DNA from: Pseudomonas lini
GTDB lineage: Bacteria > Pseudomonadota > Gammaproteobacteria > Pseudomonadales > Pseudomonadaceae
Length of the DNA stretch: 64,000 bases
Direction: 5' to 3'
Assembly: GCF_001042905.1 (NCBI RefSeq)
Contig: NZ_JYLB01000010.1
Location: 180,709 to 244,708 of the forward strand
Shown here: in pieces, positions 42,777 through 51,438 of the stretch
Numbering within the stretch: the stretch's first letter is position 1
Layout of the letters: each line of letters opens with the position of its first letter
Position numbers and translations under genes: made by a program
The notes under the pieces: generated by a model
The model's input: only the letters and a program-made list of their open reading frames with translations
Told to the model about the DNA's origin: nothing
Databases searched by the model: none

Positions 42777-44009
42777 TCAAATACTCGACGGCGCTGCCAC
42801 GCGTTGCCGCCCTTTGAAGGCCAGCGAGAAACAGAAAAATATCACCAACGCGAACCCTGCCGGGAACAGCCAGATGCTTTTCCAGTCATGGCTCTCAGCC
42901 GACGCATAGTGATCGGTCACCGCCCCGGCCACCCAAAAGCCAATCAGCATGCCCAAGCCGTACGTCGCGAGCGTGATCAACCCTTGCGCGGAGCTTCTGA
43001 AACGCTCCGACGCTTTGGCATCGGTGTAGATCTGCCCCGAAACAAAGAAGAAGTCGTAGCAGATGCCGTGCAAAGCGATGCCGGTGAACAACATGAAGGC
43101 GAGGTCGCCGTTGTTGCCGTAGGCGAACAACAGGTAGCGCAACGCCCACGCCAGCATCCCCACCAGCAGCGCGATCTTGATGCCGAAACGCTGAATGAAC
43201 AGCGGCAGGAGCAACATGAACAGCACTTCCGAGACTTGCCCGATCGCCATCTTGGCGGTTGGATTGGTCACGCCGATTTCCGCCAGAAACGGGTTGGCAT
43301 TCTGGTAATAAAACGCCAACGGAATGCAGATCAAAATAGAGGCGATGAAGAACACCAGGTAACTGCGGTCCTTCAGCAAACCCAAGGCGTCCAGCCCCAG
43401 CATTTGCTTTAAGCCGACACTGCCCGGCTCAGGTTTGAGCGGCGCGGTGCGCGGCAGGCTGAAGCTGTAGATCCCGAGCACGAGGGAGGCGATGGCCGAC
43501 ATCAGAAACGTGTTGCGCAAACCACCGGATGAGATCGCTTGTTGCGAATCCCAGGCAAACACAAAGCTGATCACCACGCCCGCGACAATCCAGCCGATGG
43601 TGCCCCACACTCTGATCCGCGAGAACTCCAGGGCCGGGTCGCGCATCTGCCGGAATGCCACCGAATTCACCAACGCCAGCGTCGGCATGTAGATCATCAT
43701 GTAGGCCAGCACAAAGGGGTAAAACGTGCTGAAGTCAGGCGCTCGATAGAGTTGCAACAGCAGCACCGCGCCGATCAGATGCAACACCGCAAGAATGCGC
43801 TCGGCATTGAAGTAGCGGTCGGCAATCAGACCGATCACAAAGGGCGCGATGATCGCGCCCCAGGACTGCGTCGAGAACGCCATGCCGATCTGCCCGCCAC
43901 TGGCCCCCAAGTTACTGGAGAGGAAGGTGCCGAGGGTCACGAACCATCCGCCCCAGATAAAGAACTGCAGGAACATCATTACGCTTAATCGCGCAGTCAT
44001 CGTGGTCAT
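42777..44009 (-). CDS. MFS permease of the nucleoside:H+ symporter (NupG-like) type
   Basis: A 410-residue membrane protein with 12 helices (MFLQFFIWGGWFVTLGTFLS ... GICYDFFFVSGQIYTDAKA), a member of the NHS/NupG-like branch. Such genes in Pseudomonas and other Gammaproteobacteria sit beside TIM-barrel isomerases and Gfo/Idh/MocA dehydrogenases, so it more likely imports a sugar or sugar derivative. ATG 44009 has GGTGA five bases upstream; ATG 44000 is possible. Third gene of the divergent catabolic operon, 54 bp after the isomerase. Confidence 0.8.
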   Translation of the reverse strand: MTTMTARLSVMMFLQFFIWGGWFVTLGTFLSSNLGASGGQIGMAFSTQSWGAIIAPFVIGLIADRYFNAERILAVLHLIGAVLLLQLYRAPDFSTFYPFVLAYMMIYMPTLALVNSVAFRQMRDPALEFSRIRVWGTIGWIVAGVVISFVFAWDSQQAISSGGLRNTFLMSAIASLVLGIYSFSLPRTAPLKPEPGSVGLKQMLGLDALGLLKDRSYLVFFIASILICIPLAFYYQNANPFLAEIGVTNPTAKMAIGQVSEVLFMLLLPLFIQRFGIKIALLVGMLAWALRYLLFAYGNNGDLAFMLFTGIALHGICYDFFFVSGQIYTDAKASERFRSSAQGLITLATYGLGMLIGFWVAGAVTDHYASAESHDWKSIWLFPAGFALVIFFCFSLAFKGRQRVAAPSSI

Positions 44010-44063
44010 ATCAGTCACCGTCTTATTGTTTTTTTGCGGAGAGAGGAACGAACAAGGTTGTAT

Positions 44064-45167
44064 TCAGGCGTCGGGCAAACCCAGCAGTCGACGATTGAAA
44101 CCTTCGTCGGACGTCACGCTGGCGAAATCGTCAAAGGCCTTTTGGGTTTTGCTGATCATGTGCTGGCGGATGAAGGCCGCGCCTTCTGCGGCGCCCTGCT
44201 CCGAATCCTTCAGGCAACACTCCCATTCCAGAACCGCCCAGCCGGCAAAGTCGTACTGAGTCAATTTGCTGAAAATCGATTTGAAATCGATCTGCCCATC
44301 GCCCAGAGAACGGAAGCGGCCAGGCCGCTCGACCCAACCTTGATAGCCACCATAGACGCCCGAACGGGCATCAGGCCGGAACTCGGCGTCCTTGACGTGG
44401 AACATGCGGATGCGCTCGTGATAGCGATCGATGAAGCCCAGATAGTCCATTTGCTGAAGCAGCAGATGGCTCGGGTCGTAGAGGATCGCGGCGCGCGGAT
44501 GGTAATCGACGGCCTCAAGGAAACGCTCGAACGAGGCGCCGTCGTGTAGGTCTTCGCCGGGATGGATCTCGTAGCAGAGGTCGACGCCGGCTTGCTCGAA
44601 ACAATCGAGGATCGGCAACCAGCGCTTGGCGAGTTCGGCAAAACCCTGCTCGACCAGACCGCTCGGGCGTTGCGGCCACGGGTAGACATACGGCCAGAGC
44701 AGCGCACCGGAAAACGTCGCGTGCGCCTTCAGCCCCAAGCGTTGGCTGGCGCGCGCGGCGAGCTTCAACTGATCGATGGCCCACTCGGTGCGTGCCTGAG
44801 GCTGGCCGCGCAAATGCGCGGGGGCGAAGTCATCGAACAACGTATCGAACGCCGGATGCACCGCCACCAGTTGGCCCTGCAGATGCGTCGACAGCTCGCT
44901 GATTTCGACTCCTGCCTGGGCGCAGACGGCTTTCAATTCATCACAGTAATCCTGGCTGTCGGCGGCGCGCGCCAGGTCGATGTATTGCGTGCCCAGAGTC
45001 GGCAACTGAATGGCTTTGTAACCCTGCGCTGCGGCCCAGCGGGCAATGTTGGCGAGCGTGTCGAAGGGCGCTTCGGCGGACATGAACTGCGCGAGGAAAA
45101 TACCCGGGCCGCGCAGGCCTGTCGGTGTTGGGGAGGTGTGGTTCACGGGAGGGTTCTCCGGATTCAT
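44064..45167 (-). CDS. TIM-barrel sugar-phosphate isomerase/epimerase-like protein
   Basis: A 367-residue xylose-isomerase-like TIM barrel: ANIARWAAAQGYKAIQLP, ISELSTHLQGQLVAVHPAF, LCYEIHPGEDLHDGASFERF, AAILYDPSHLLLQQMDYLGF, FHVKDAEF. The metal-binding Glu, Asp, His and Glu positions are the usual ones. Its ATG (45167) overlaps the stop of the dehydrogenase gene as ATGA, so the two are coupled. Together with the dehydrogenase it resembles pathways for 3-keto-sugars, inositol-like or glucoside substrates. The substrate cannot be named. Confidence 0.85.
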   Translation of the reverse strand: MNPENPPVNHTSPTPTGLRGPGIFLAQFMSAEAPFDTLANIARWAAAQGYKAIQLPTLGTQYIDLARAADSQDYCDELKAVCAQAGVEISELSTHLQGQLVAVHPAFDTLFDDFAPAHLRGQPQARTEWAIDQLKLAARASQRLGLKAHATFSGALLWPYVYPWPQRPSGLVEQGFAELAKRWLPILDCFEQAGVDLCYEIHPGEDLHDGASFERFLEAVDYHPRAAILYDPSHLLLQQMDYLGFIDRYHERIRMFHVKDAEFRPDARSGVYGGYQGWVERPGRFRSLGDGQIDFKSIFSKLTQYDFAGWAVLEWECCLKDSEQGAAEGAAFIRQHMISKTQKAFDDFASVTSDEGFNRRLLGLPDA

Positions 45168-46330
45168 GGATTGCAGACCAGTTCGGTCCACTTCGCGTCG
45201 CCGCGATGATTGGCGATCACTGCTTCGATGAACGCCATGCCACGCAACCCGACGTCGATGCCCGGCACGCCGGGGGCATCGTTGCCTTCGACGTTGCTGC
45301 GGATCGCGGTGGCGAAATCACCATAGAGATTGGCCATGGCCTCGAGATAGCCTTCGGGATGCCCGGCAGGCAAACGCATGCGCTGGCTGGCGGCCTCGCA
45401 CAACCAGGGCTGACCGACACCGGAACGAAGGATGCTCAACGGTTGATCGAGGGAGCGATGGATCAGGCTTGCGGGCTCTTCCTGACGCCACTCCAACCCG
45501 CCTTTGTCGCCATAGACGCGGATCTTCAATGGGTTCTCTTCGCCGGCGCAGACCTGGCTGGCGATCAATACCCCGCTGGCCCCGGCGGCCATCTTGAACA
45601 GCATCGCTGCGTCATCGTCCAGTTGCCGCCCGGCAACGTGCGAACCCAAGCTTGCACACACCTGTTCGATGGGTTGGTCCGCGACGAATTCAGCCAGTGA
45701 AAAGGCATGGGTGCCGATGTCGCCAATGCAGCCGCCCAGCCCGGACTGCTCGGGCTGATCGCGCCAACTCGCCTGCTTGTTGCCCTGCCCGGCCACATCC
45801 CGGCTCAGCCAGCCCTGCGGGTACTCGACGATGACCTTGCGCACAGCGCCGATCACGCCAGTACGCACCATCTTGCGCGCCTGCCAGACCATCGGATAAC
45901 CCAGATACGTGTGGGCCAGTCCATAGAGGCGGTCGCTGCTTTTCACCACTGCCTTGAGGGCCAGCAGCTCGGACAGATTCAGTGCCGCAGGCTTTTCGCT
46001 GAACACATGAAAACCCGCATTCAGTGCCTGGCTGGCGATCGGCGCGTGCAAGTGATTGGGCGTGACGATGACCAACAGCTCCATGCGCTGGTCGGCAGGC
46101 AATGCGCGCTCGCTATCCAGCATCTGCTGCCAGTCGCTGTAGCAGCGTGAGGCGGACAATCCCAGCGCGGCGCCGGTGTCCTGATTGTTGCGGGCGTCTC
46201 GGCTGAAGGCACCGCACACCAGTTCAAAACGACCATCGAGACCGGCGGCTTGGCGGTGGGCTTTGCCGATGAAAGCGCCCTCGCCGCCCCCGACAAATCC
46301 CATTCTTATTTTTGCCGTTGCAACGTTCAT
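45164..46330 (-). CDS. Gfo/Idh/MocA-family oxidoreductase
   Basis: A 388-residue NAD(P)-dependent dehydrogenase. Rossmann start MGFVGGGEGAFIGKAHRQA, then VIVTPNHLHAPIASQALNAG, the EKP motif VFSEKPAALN, and GGCIGDIGTHAFSLAEFVAD with the catalytic Asp/His region. First gene of the operon; the operator palindrome lies 47 bp upstream of its ATG. Acts on a sugar or polyol. Confidence 0.88.
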   Translation of the reverse strand: MNVATAKIRMGFVGGGEGAFIGKAHRQAAGLDGRFELVCGAFSRDARNNQDTGAALGLSASRCYSDWQQMLDSERALPADQRMELLVIVTPNHLHAPIASQALNAGFHVFSEKPAALNLSELLALKAVVKSSDRLYGLAHTYLGYPMVWQARKMVRTGVIGAVRKVIVEYPQGWLSRDVAGQGNKQASWRDQPEQSGLGGCIGDIGTHAFSLAEFVADQPIEQVCASLGSHVAGRQLDDDAAMLFKMAAGASGVLIASQVCAGEENPLKIRVYGDKGGLEWRQEEPASLIHRSLDQPLSILRSGVGQPWLCEAASQRMRLPAGHPEGYLEAMANLYGDFATAIRSNVEGNDAPGVPGIDVGLRGMAFIEAVIANHRGDAKWTELVCNP

Positions 46331-46376
46331 CGCGAATTTTCTCTTGTTCGGGGCGGATTAGCGCTCAGGTTTGACT

Positions 46377-46398
46377 ATGATGTAACCGGTTACATCAT
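46377..46398. promoter_or_regulatory. Perfect 22-bp LacI-type operator
   Basis: The half-site ATGATGTAACC is followed directly by its inverse GGTTACATCAT. The core TGTAACCGGTTACA is the usual LacI/GalR-family operator. It lies between the divergent dehydrogenase and LacI genes. Confidence 0.85.
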
Positions 46399-46530
46399 GC
46401 CGGAAATTTAAGCTCAGTTACTTCGGGTGTCAAACCCGGGATTAAAAATGAAGGTCATTTCAGCGCACGGCCGGACTGCGGTAAGCTCGCCGGCCATGTT
46501 TACATCTGCCGGTTCGATAACGAGGTCGTC

Positions 46531-47532
46531 TTGTCCAATATCCGTGAAGTAGCCCGGCTGGCCGGCGTCTCGGTGGCTACCGTGTCCAGAACGCTGAAGT
46601 CGCCCGAGCGCGTACTCCCCGAAACCCGGGACAAGGTCAACGCAGCCGTGGAACAGGCCGGCTATCGGCCGAACCTCATGGCCGTGCAGTTTCGTTCGCG
46701 CAGAACCGGCAACCTGGTGATTCTGGTCCCGGCCATCGCCAACACGTTTTTCGCGCGGGTGATCAGCGGCGCTCAACAGGCGGCACAGGCGGCCGGTTAC
46801 CGCCTGCTGCTGTGCGACACCCAGGGTCGCGAGGAAATCGAACGGGAATTTGCCGCGCTGGTGTACGCCCACCAGGCCGACGGCGTGATTCAGTTGCGCG
46901 CCTACGACCCGTTTGAATCGCCCTTCCCCCACGGCGAATCACTGCCCTTGGTTAACGCCTGCGAGGTGATTCAAGGCGGGCGGCATCCGACGATCAGCCT
47001 CGACAATCGGGCAGCGGCCAAAGCCATGACCGAGCATCTGATCGATCTGGGCCATCGCCGGATCGGCCTGATCAAAGGCCCGAAAAGCAGCCCACTTACA
47101 CGCGACCGTGTGGCCGGTTATCAAGATGCATTGCATCAGGCCGGTATCGAGTCGGATCCGCAATTGATCTGCCACGGGGACTTCACGTTGCAGGCCGGTT
47201 TTGATGGCGCGGGAATGCTTCTGGATTTGGCCGACCGTCCGACCGCGTTCTTTTGTGAAAACGATGAAATGGCGATCGGTGCATTGAAGCGCATCAAACA
47301 ACAGGGTTTGCGGGTACCCGACGATATTTCGTTGGTCGGTTTCGATGACATTCCGTTCGCGGCCTATTGTGATCCAGCGTTGACGACCATTGCGCAACCC
47401 GCCGAAACCTTTGGCCAAAAGGCCGTTGAAATGCTGATCGCCCTCATTGAAAAAAAGCCCATCCCCGAGCGCCATGTGGTGCTGCCGTTCACATTAACCG
47501 TGCGTAACAGTACGACCGCCCGAAAGGGATGA
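46531..47532 (+). CDS. LacI-family repressor of the sugar locus
   Basis: A 333-residue LacI protein: N-terminal HTH (IREVARLAGVSVATVSRTLK), linker (YRPNLMAVQFRSRRTGNLVI), then the periplasmic-binding-protein-like sensor domain. Start is TTG 46531, with GAGG six bases upstream. It is divergent from the dehydrogenase operon and should bind the 22-bp palindrome at 46377. Confidence 0.9.
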   Translation: MSNIREVARLAGVSVATVSRTLKSPERVLPETRDKVNAAVEQAGYRPNLMAVQFRSRRTGNLVILVPAIANTFFARVISGAQQAAQAAGYRLLLCDTQGREEIEREFAALVYAHQADGVIQLRAYDPFESPFPHGESLPLVNACEVIQGGRHPTISLDNRAAAKAMTEHLIDLGHRRIGLIKGPKSSPLTRDRVAGYQDALHQAGIESDPQLICHGDFTLQAGFDGAGMLLDLADRPTAFFCENDEMAIGALKRIKQQGLRVPDDISLVGFDDIPFAAYCDPALTTIAQPAETFGQKAVEMLIALIEKKPIPERHVVLPFTLTVRNSTTARKG

Positions 47533-47542
47533 GGGAGCAATC

Positions 47543-48040
47543 ATGGACATCAAAACCGACCTGCAACGTATCGCGCTCCAGGAAGAAACCCTGAGGTTTG
47601 AGCGCTTCGACAAAGCGACAGCCTGGGACTTGGGCACCCGTTTGAAAACCGCCTGCGAGGAGCAAGGCGTGTCCACCACGATTGAGGTCAGGCTGGCGCG
47701 GGACACCGTGTTTTTTTACTCGATGCCGGGGACCTCCGCCAGCAATGCCGACTGGGCACGACGCAAGCGAAATGTCGTGGAACTGATGGAACTCAGCTCA
47801 TACCGCGTAGGCCTGTCCTTTAAGCTTCAGGGCGATTCACTCGAAGGTTTGATGGGGTTGCCGCTGCGTGATTACGCCGATCATGGCGGCAGCTTCCCGG
47901 TGTCGGTCAAGGGCGTGGGGTGCATTGGCGCCGTCACCGTTTCAGGGCTGCCCCAGCGTGAGGATCATGCGTTGGTGGTTCAGGTGTTGGCCCAGATGTG
48001 TGGGGCCGACCCGAGCGAACTTGCGCTTGAGGGCGAGTAG
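47543..48040 (+). CDS. UPF0303 heme-degrading-domain protein (HbpS-like)
   Basis: A 165-residue protein of the UPF0303 family: ALQEETLRFERFDKATAWDL, FYSMPGTSASNADWARRKR and GGSFPVSVKGVGCIGAVTVS, like the GlcG/HbpS fold. HbpS binds heme and iron. Start codon 10 bp after the LacI stop codon, so the two are cotranscribed; UPF0303 genes often occur with sugar catabolism regulators, but the meaning is unknown. Confidence 0.85.
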   Translation: MDIKTDLQRIALQEETLRFERFDKATAWDLGTRLKTACEEQGVSTTIEVRLARDTVFFYSMPGTSASNADWARRKRNVVELMELSSYRVGLSFKLQGDSLEGLMGLPLRDYADHGGSFPVSVKGVGCIGAVTVSGLPQREDHALVVQVLAQMCGADPSELALEGE

Positions 48041-48043
48041 CCT

Positions 48044-48131
48044 GTGGGAGCGGGCTTGCTCGCGAAGGCGGCGGCATAGTCAACATTGAGGTCGCCTGAC
48101 ACACCGCCTTCGCGAGCAAGCCCGCTCCCAC
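48044..48131. repeat. REPIN ('GGGAGCGGGCTTGCTCGCGAA' class)
   Basis: Inverted REP pair as at 8586, with CTTAATTGACTGGCATT at 48142-48158. The gap to the peroxiredoxin stop (48178) is filled by this repeat. Confidence 0.9.
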
Positions 48132-48177
48132 ATGGATTTCGCTTAATTGACTGGCATTGGGTCTCCCAACGGATCGA

Positions 48178-48831
48178 TTACTTCGGTTGCGCCACCGTGC
48201 GCAGATAAGGTTTCACCGTTTTGAAGCCATCCGGATATTTCTTCCTGGCGTCTTCATCGGAGACCGAGGTGGGAATGATCACGTCCTCGCCCGGACGCCA
48301 GTTCACTGGGGTAGCAACAGTGTGCTTGGCGTTCAGTTGTAGAGAATCGAGCAGACGCAGCACTTCATCGAAGTTGCGCCCGGCACTCATCGGGTAGATC
48401 AGCATCGCCTTGACCTTTTTGTCCGGGCCGATGATGAACACTGAACGCACCGTGGCGTTGTCCACGGCAGTCCGCGCGCCGCCGCTGGCATTCGGATGGA
48501 TCATGTCGTAGAGCTTCGCCACCACCAGGTTCTCGTCCCCGATCATCGGATAGTTGACCGCATGCCCCTGGGTCTCTTCGATGTCTTTGGCCCAGGTCTG
48601 GTGATTACTGACAGGGTCGACGCTGAGCCCGACGATCTTGGTGTTGCGTTTATCGAACTCCGGCTTGAGCCCCGCCATGTAGCCAAGCTCAGTGGTGCAC
48701 ACCGGGGTGAAGTCCTTGGGGTGCGAAAACAGGATCGCCCACTTGTCGCCGATCCACTCGTGGAAATGCAGCGGGCCTTCGGTGCTTTCGACGGTAAAGT
48801 CCGGTGCTTCGTCGCCAATACGGATTGCCAT
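48178..48831 (-). CDS. lsfA: 1-Cys peroxiredoxin (LsfA/Prx6-like)
   Basis: A 217-residue peroxiredoxin of the Prx6 type. DFTPVCTTELG has the peroxidatic Cys45, the only Cys in the protein, so it is a 1-Cys enzyme. RSVFIIGPDKKVKAMLIYP and PMSAGRNFDEVLRLLDSLQL belong to the C-terminal part. It reduces hydroperoxides using an external thiol. The 5' end lies near 48831 with a short AG-rich leader. LsfA is the Pseudomonas name, used here by type. Confidence 0.88.
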   Translation of the reverse strand: MAIRIGDEAPDFTVESTEGPLHFHEWIGDKWAILFSHPKDFTPVCTTELGYMAGLKPEFDKRNTKIVGLSVDPVSNHQTWAKDIEETQGHAVNYPMIGDENLVVAKLYDMIHPNASGGARTAVDNATVRSVFIIGPDKKVKAMLIYPMSAGRNFDEVLRLLDSLQLNAKHTVATPVNWRPGEDVIIPTSVSDEDARKKYPDGFKTVKPYLRTVAQPK

Positions 48832-48993
48832 GTTCGTTCTCCTTACTGTTGAGTCGTAGGGAAGCCGCTGGCTGCTGCTCCAACGGCCTTCAGAATCTGC
48901 GTTGAACCTGTCAACGCGGATCAGTATAGGAGACGCTTGAACACAAGGCAGTTATCGCCGTGCCCACTCTGCAGCTCTTGATCGACGGGGCCT

Positions 48994-50406
48994 TCAAGCC
49001 TTCGAGTGACCTTCGGCCGACACAGCAAGCCCGGTTGTCCTGGCCACCCAGTAGTAAAGAATGCCCGGCACCACCAGCCCGACGATCCAGGAAATATCGA
49101 CACCGCCAAGCTGCGCGACCATCGGTCCGGAATAGAAATGAGTGTCGACAAAAGGCAACTGAACCAGCACACCGAAGACATACACGCTGATCCCCAACCC
49201 ATTCCAGCGCCCATAACGCCCCGCCGGGTCGGACAACGCGGGAATGTCATAACGCTCTTTGTTGATGAAGTAATAATCCACCAGGTTGATCGCGCTCCAC
49301 GGAGTGAAGAAGGTCAACAAAAACAGAATGAAGTATTTGAACGTGGTGAGAAACGAGTGCTGCCCCAGCAATGCAAGCGCGGTGGACGCACCGACAATCG
49401 CCAGCACAAACAGCATGCGTTTGCCGGCGGATATCTCGAAGCCACGACGGAAGCCGCTGATAATGGTGGCCACGCACATGAAGCTGCCATAGGCATTGAG
49501 AGTCGACACCGTGACCTTGCCGAACACCACGCTCAAATACAGCAGAGAAGCGATCACGCCGCTACTGCCCAACCCAACGATGGTGGCGACTTCATGCCCG
49601 CGAAAACCCGTGCCTGCCAACGCAGCGGCGAACACCCCCAGCACCATGGACGCCTGAGCGCCTAGCACCGTCCCCAGGCCTACGGCGGTGAACGTCTTCC
49701 AGGATGAGGTCTTGCTTGGCAGATAACGCGAGTAGTCAGCCACATAAGGGCCAAACGCGATCTGCCACGACGCGGAAAGGGACACCGCCAGCAGGAAAGT
49801 GCTCCAGCCGAAATGGCGATTTTCCAGCAACAGACCGATGTCGTTGAGCGTCATCAATCGGGTAAACAGATACACGAAAGCAATGATGCCCAGCACGCTG
49901 GCCACCCGTCCGACCAAGTGGATGACCCGATAACCGAAGATCGTCAGAAACGCGATGCACGAAGCGAAAATCAGGATGCCGGCGCTGTCGCTGACATCGA
50001 TCAGCTGGGCAATGGCTTGCCCCGACAATACCGCGCCGGTGGCGCTGAAACCGAGGTACATCAGGCACACCAGCACAATCGGGATCGCCGCCCCATAGAC
50101 GCCGAACTGCACGCGACTGGAGATCATCTGCGGCAATCCGAGCTTCGGCCCTTGTGCCGCGTGCAGGGCAACCACCGCACCGCCGAGCAACTGGCCGATC
50201 AGCAAACCAATCAGTGACCAGAACACATCGCCACCCAGCACCACGGCCAGGGCGCCGGTGACGATCGCGGTGATCTGCAGGTTGGCGCCGAGCCACAGGG
50301 TGAACTGACTGTAGAGGCTGCCATGACGCTCGGCCTCGGGAATGTAATCGATCGAACGTGTCTCGATCAGGGGACTTCGCTGCTGACTATCGCTGACCTG
50401 GGTCAT
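48994..50406 (-). CDS. NCS1-family purine/cytosine-type permease
   Basis: A 470-residue inner-membrane protein with about 12 helices; N-terminal SLYSQFTLWLGANLQI and the loop LPSKTSSWKTFTAVGLGTVL are typical for NCS1 (CodB-like) transporters of nucleobases, hydantoin, allantoin or related compounds. The gene precedes the TorF porin and amidohydrolases, all on the minus strand, and could feed them with a cyclic amide. A REP lies between it and the porin gene. Confidence 0.85.
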   Translation of the reverse strand: MTQVSDSQQRSPLIETRSIDYIPEAERHGSLYSQFTLWLGANLQITAIVTGALAVVLGGDVFWSLIGLLIGQLLGGAVVALHAAQGPKLGLPQMISSRVQFGVYGAAIPIVLVCLMYLGFSATGAVLSGQAIAQLIDVSDSAGILIFASCIAFLTIFGYRVIHLVGRVASVLGIIAFVYLFTRLMTLNDIGLLLENRHFGWSTFLLAVSLSASWQIAFGPYVADYSRYLPSKTSSWKTFTAVGLGTVLGAQASMVLGVFAAALAGTGFRGHEVATIVGLGSSGVIASLLYLSVVFGKVTVSTLNAYGSFMCVATIISGFRRGFEISAGKRMLFVLAIVGASTALALLGQHSFLTTFKYFILFLLTFFTPWSAINLVDYYFINKERYDIPALSDPAGRYGRWNGLGISVYVFGVLVQLPFVDTHFYSGPMVAQLGGVDISWIVGLVVPGILYYWVARTTGLAVSAEGHSKA

Positions 50407-50463
50407 TACGGTGTTCTCTTCTGAGGGGCAGACGGGCTAGGGGTCTCAAGTCGAATACTGTTT

Positions 50464-50557
50464 TGTGGCGAGCGAGCTTGCTCGCGTTGGGCTGCGAAGC
50501 GGCCCCAAAATCGACGGCTGCTGCGCAACCGAACGGGGGCAAGCCCCCTCGCCACAG
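50464..50557. repeat. REP-like inverted repeat ('TGTGGCGAGCGAGC' class)
   Basis: TGTGGCGAGCGAGCTTGCTCG at 50464 and the inverse CCCCCTCGCCACA ending at 50557, enclosing GGGCTGCGAAGCGGCC. It lies between the permease and porin genes. Confidence 0.8.
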
Positions 50558-50587
50558 TTGATCGCTCGACCCTGGGTTTCTTAACGC

Positions 50588-51328
50588 TTAAAAGGCCTTG
50601 CTGGCACTGGCTACCACGGTGGCAGTGCATAGATCGTCATAGCCGTACCAGCTCGCGCATTCGCTTTTCGACAGGTCGGTATCGATGTAGCTGAGGCCCC
50701 AGGTCACGCCCACGAAATCACGAGTCAATTTGGCTTCCCACTCGGTGTAGGCATCACGGCTTTCACCGTTGGCGGACCAGAACGCCGGGTCTTTGACATC
50801 GTTGCGACCCACGCGCAGGTCCAGGCCGATCTCGGCTGGCAATTCGATTTTGTAGCTGAGGTAGGTGTAAAGGGTGTCCTGGTCCTCGCCAAAGAAGTTC
50901 GGCGTATCGTTTGAGTAGTTGGCGCCGAGCTTCACGCCATAAACGTCAAGGACGGCGTAGACCTCACTCATGTTGAATTGGCCTTCCTTTGGATAGTCGT
51001 ACTTGAGGTACCCCAGATCGAGACTGATTGCCTCGGTCGCCTGCCAGTAGTAGCCCGCGTAGTACTCGAGTTCCTGCCGGGTCTTGTAGGGGCCGCCGAA
51101 ATCGACATTCGAGGTCCAGGCGCCAATGTACAAGCCGCTGCTGTGCACCAGCGTGGCGCCGGCCTGAACCGCCGGATCCCCCAGGGTTTGCGAAATGCCA
51201 CGCGTGCGGTAGTCGCTGACAACGCCCAAGGTCATGTCCAGGCTGAAGTTGTCGTCAAGTGTCAGTGCCTGGCTGGTCAGGGGAGCCAATACAAGGCTGG
51301 CAAGGGTCAATGCTGAGCGTACGTTCAT
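50588..51328 (-). CDS. TorF-family putative outer-membrane porin
   Basis: A 246-residue exported beta-rich protein (signal peptide MNVRSALTLASLVLAPLTSQA). TLGVVSDYRTRGISQTLGD and the repeated beta-strand pattern GLYIGAWTSNVDFGG, YYAGYYWQATEAIS, YLSYKIELPAEIGLDLRVG match the TorF family (TIGR02001). It ends in a phenylalanine (SASKAF), typical for outer-membrane proteins. It could let the amidohydrolase substrate enter. Confidence 0.88.
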   Translation of the reverse strand: MNVRSALTLASLVLAPLTSQALTLDDNFSLDMTLGVVSDYRTRGISQTLGDPAVQAGATLVHSSGLYIGAWTSNVDFGGPYKTRQELEYYAGYYWQATEAISLDLGYLKYDYPKEGQFNMSEVYAVLDVYGVKLGANYSNDTPNFFGEDQDTLYTYLSYKIELPAEIGLDLRVGRNDVKDPAFWSANGESRDAYTEWEAKLTRDFVGVTWGLSYIDTDLSKSECASWYGYDDLCTATVVASASKAF

Positions 51329-51438
51329 ACAAGTCTCTTATTTTTATGGATCAGCGGGTGATTTCGGGCATGGCGTTGCCCAGCCCCTCGCAATGCGAGG
51401 AGCAGGAGCATTTTTTCGGTGCTGCCGGCGGGTAGTCG

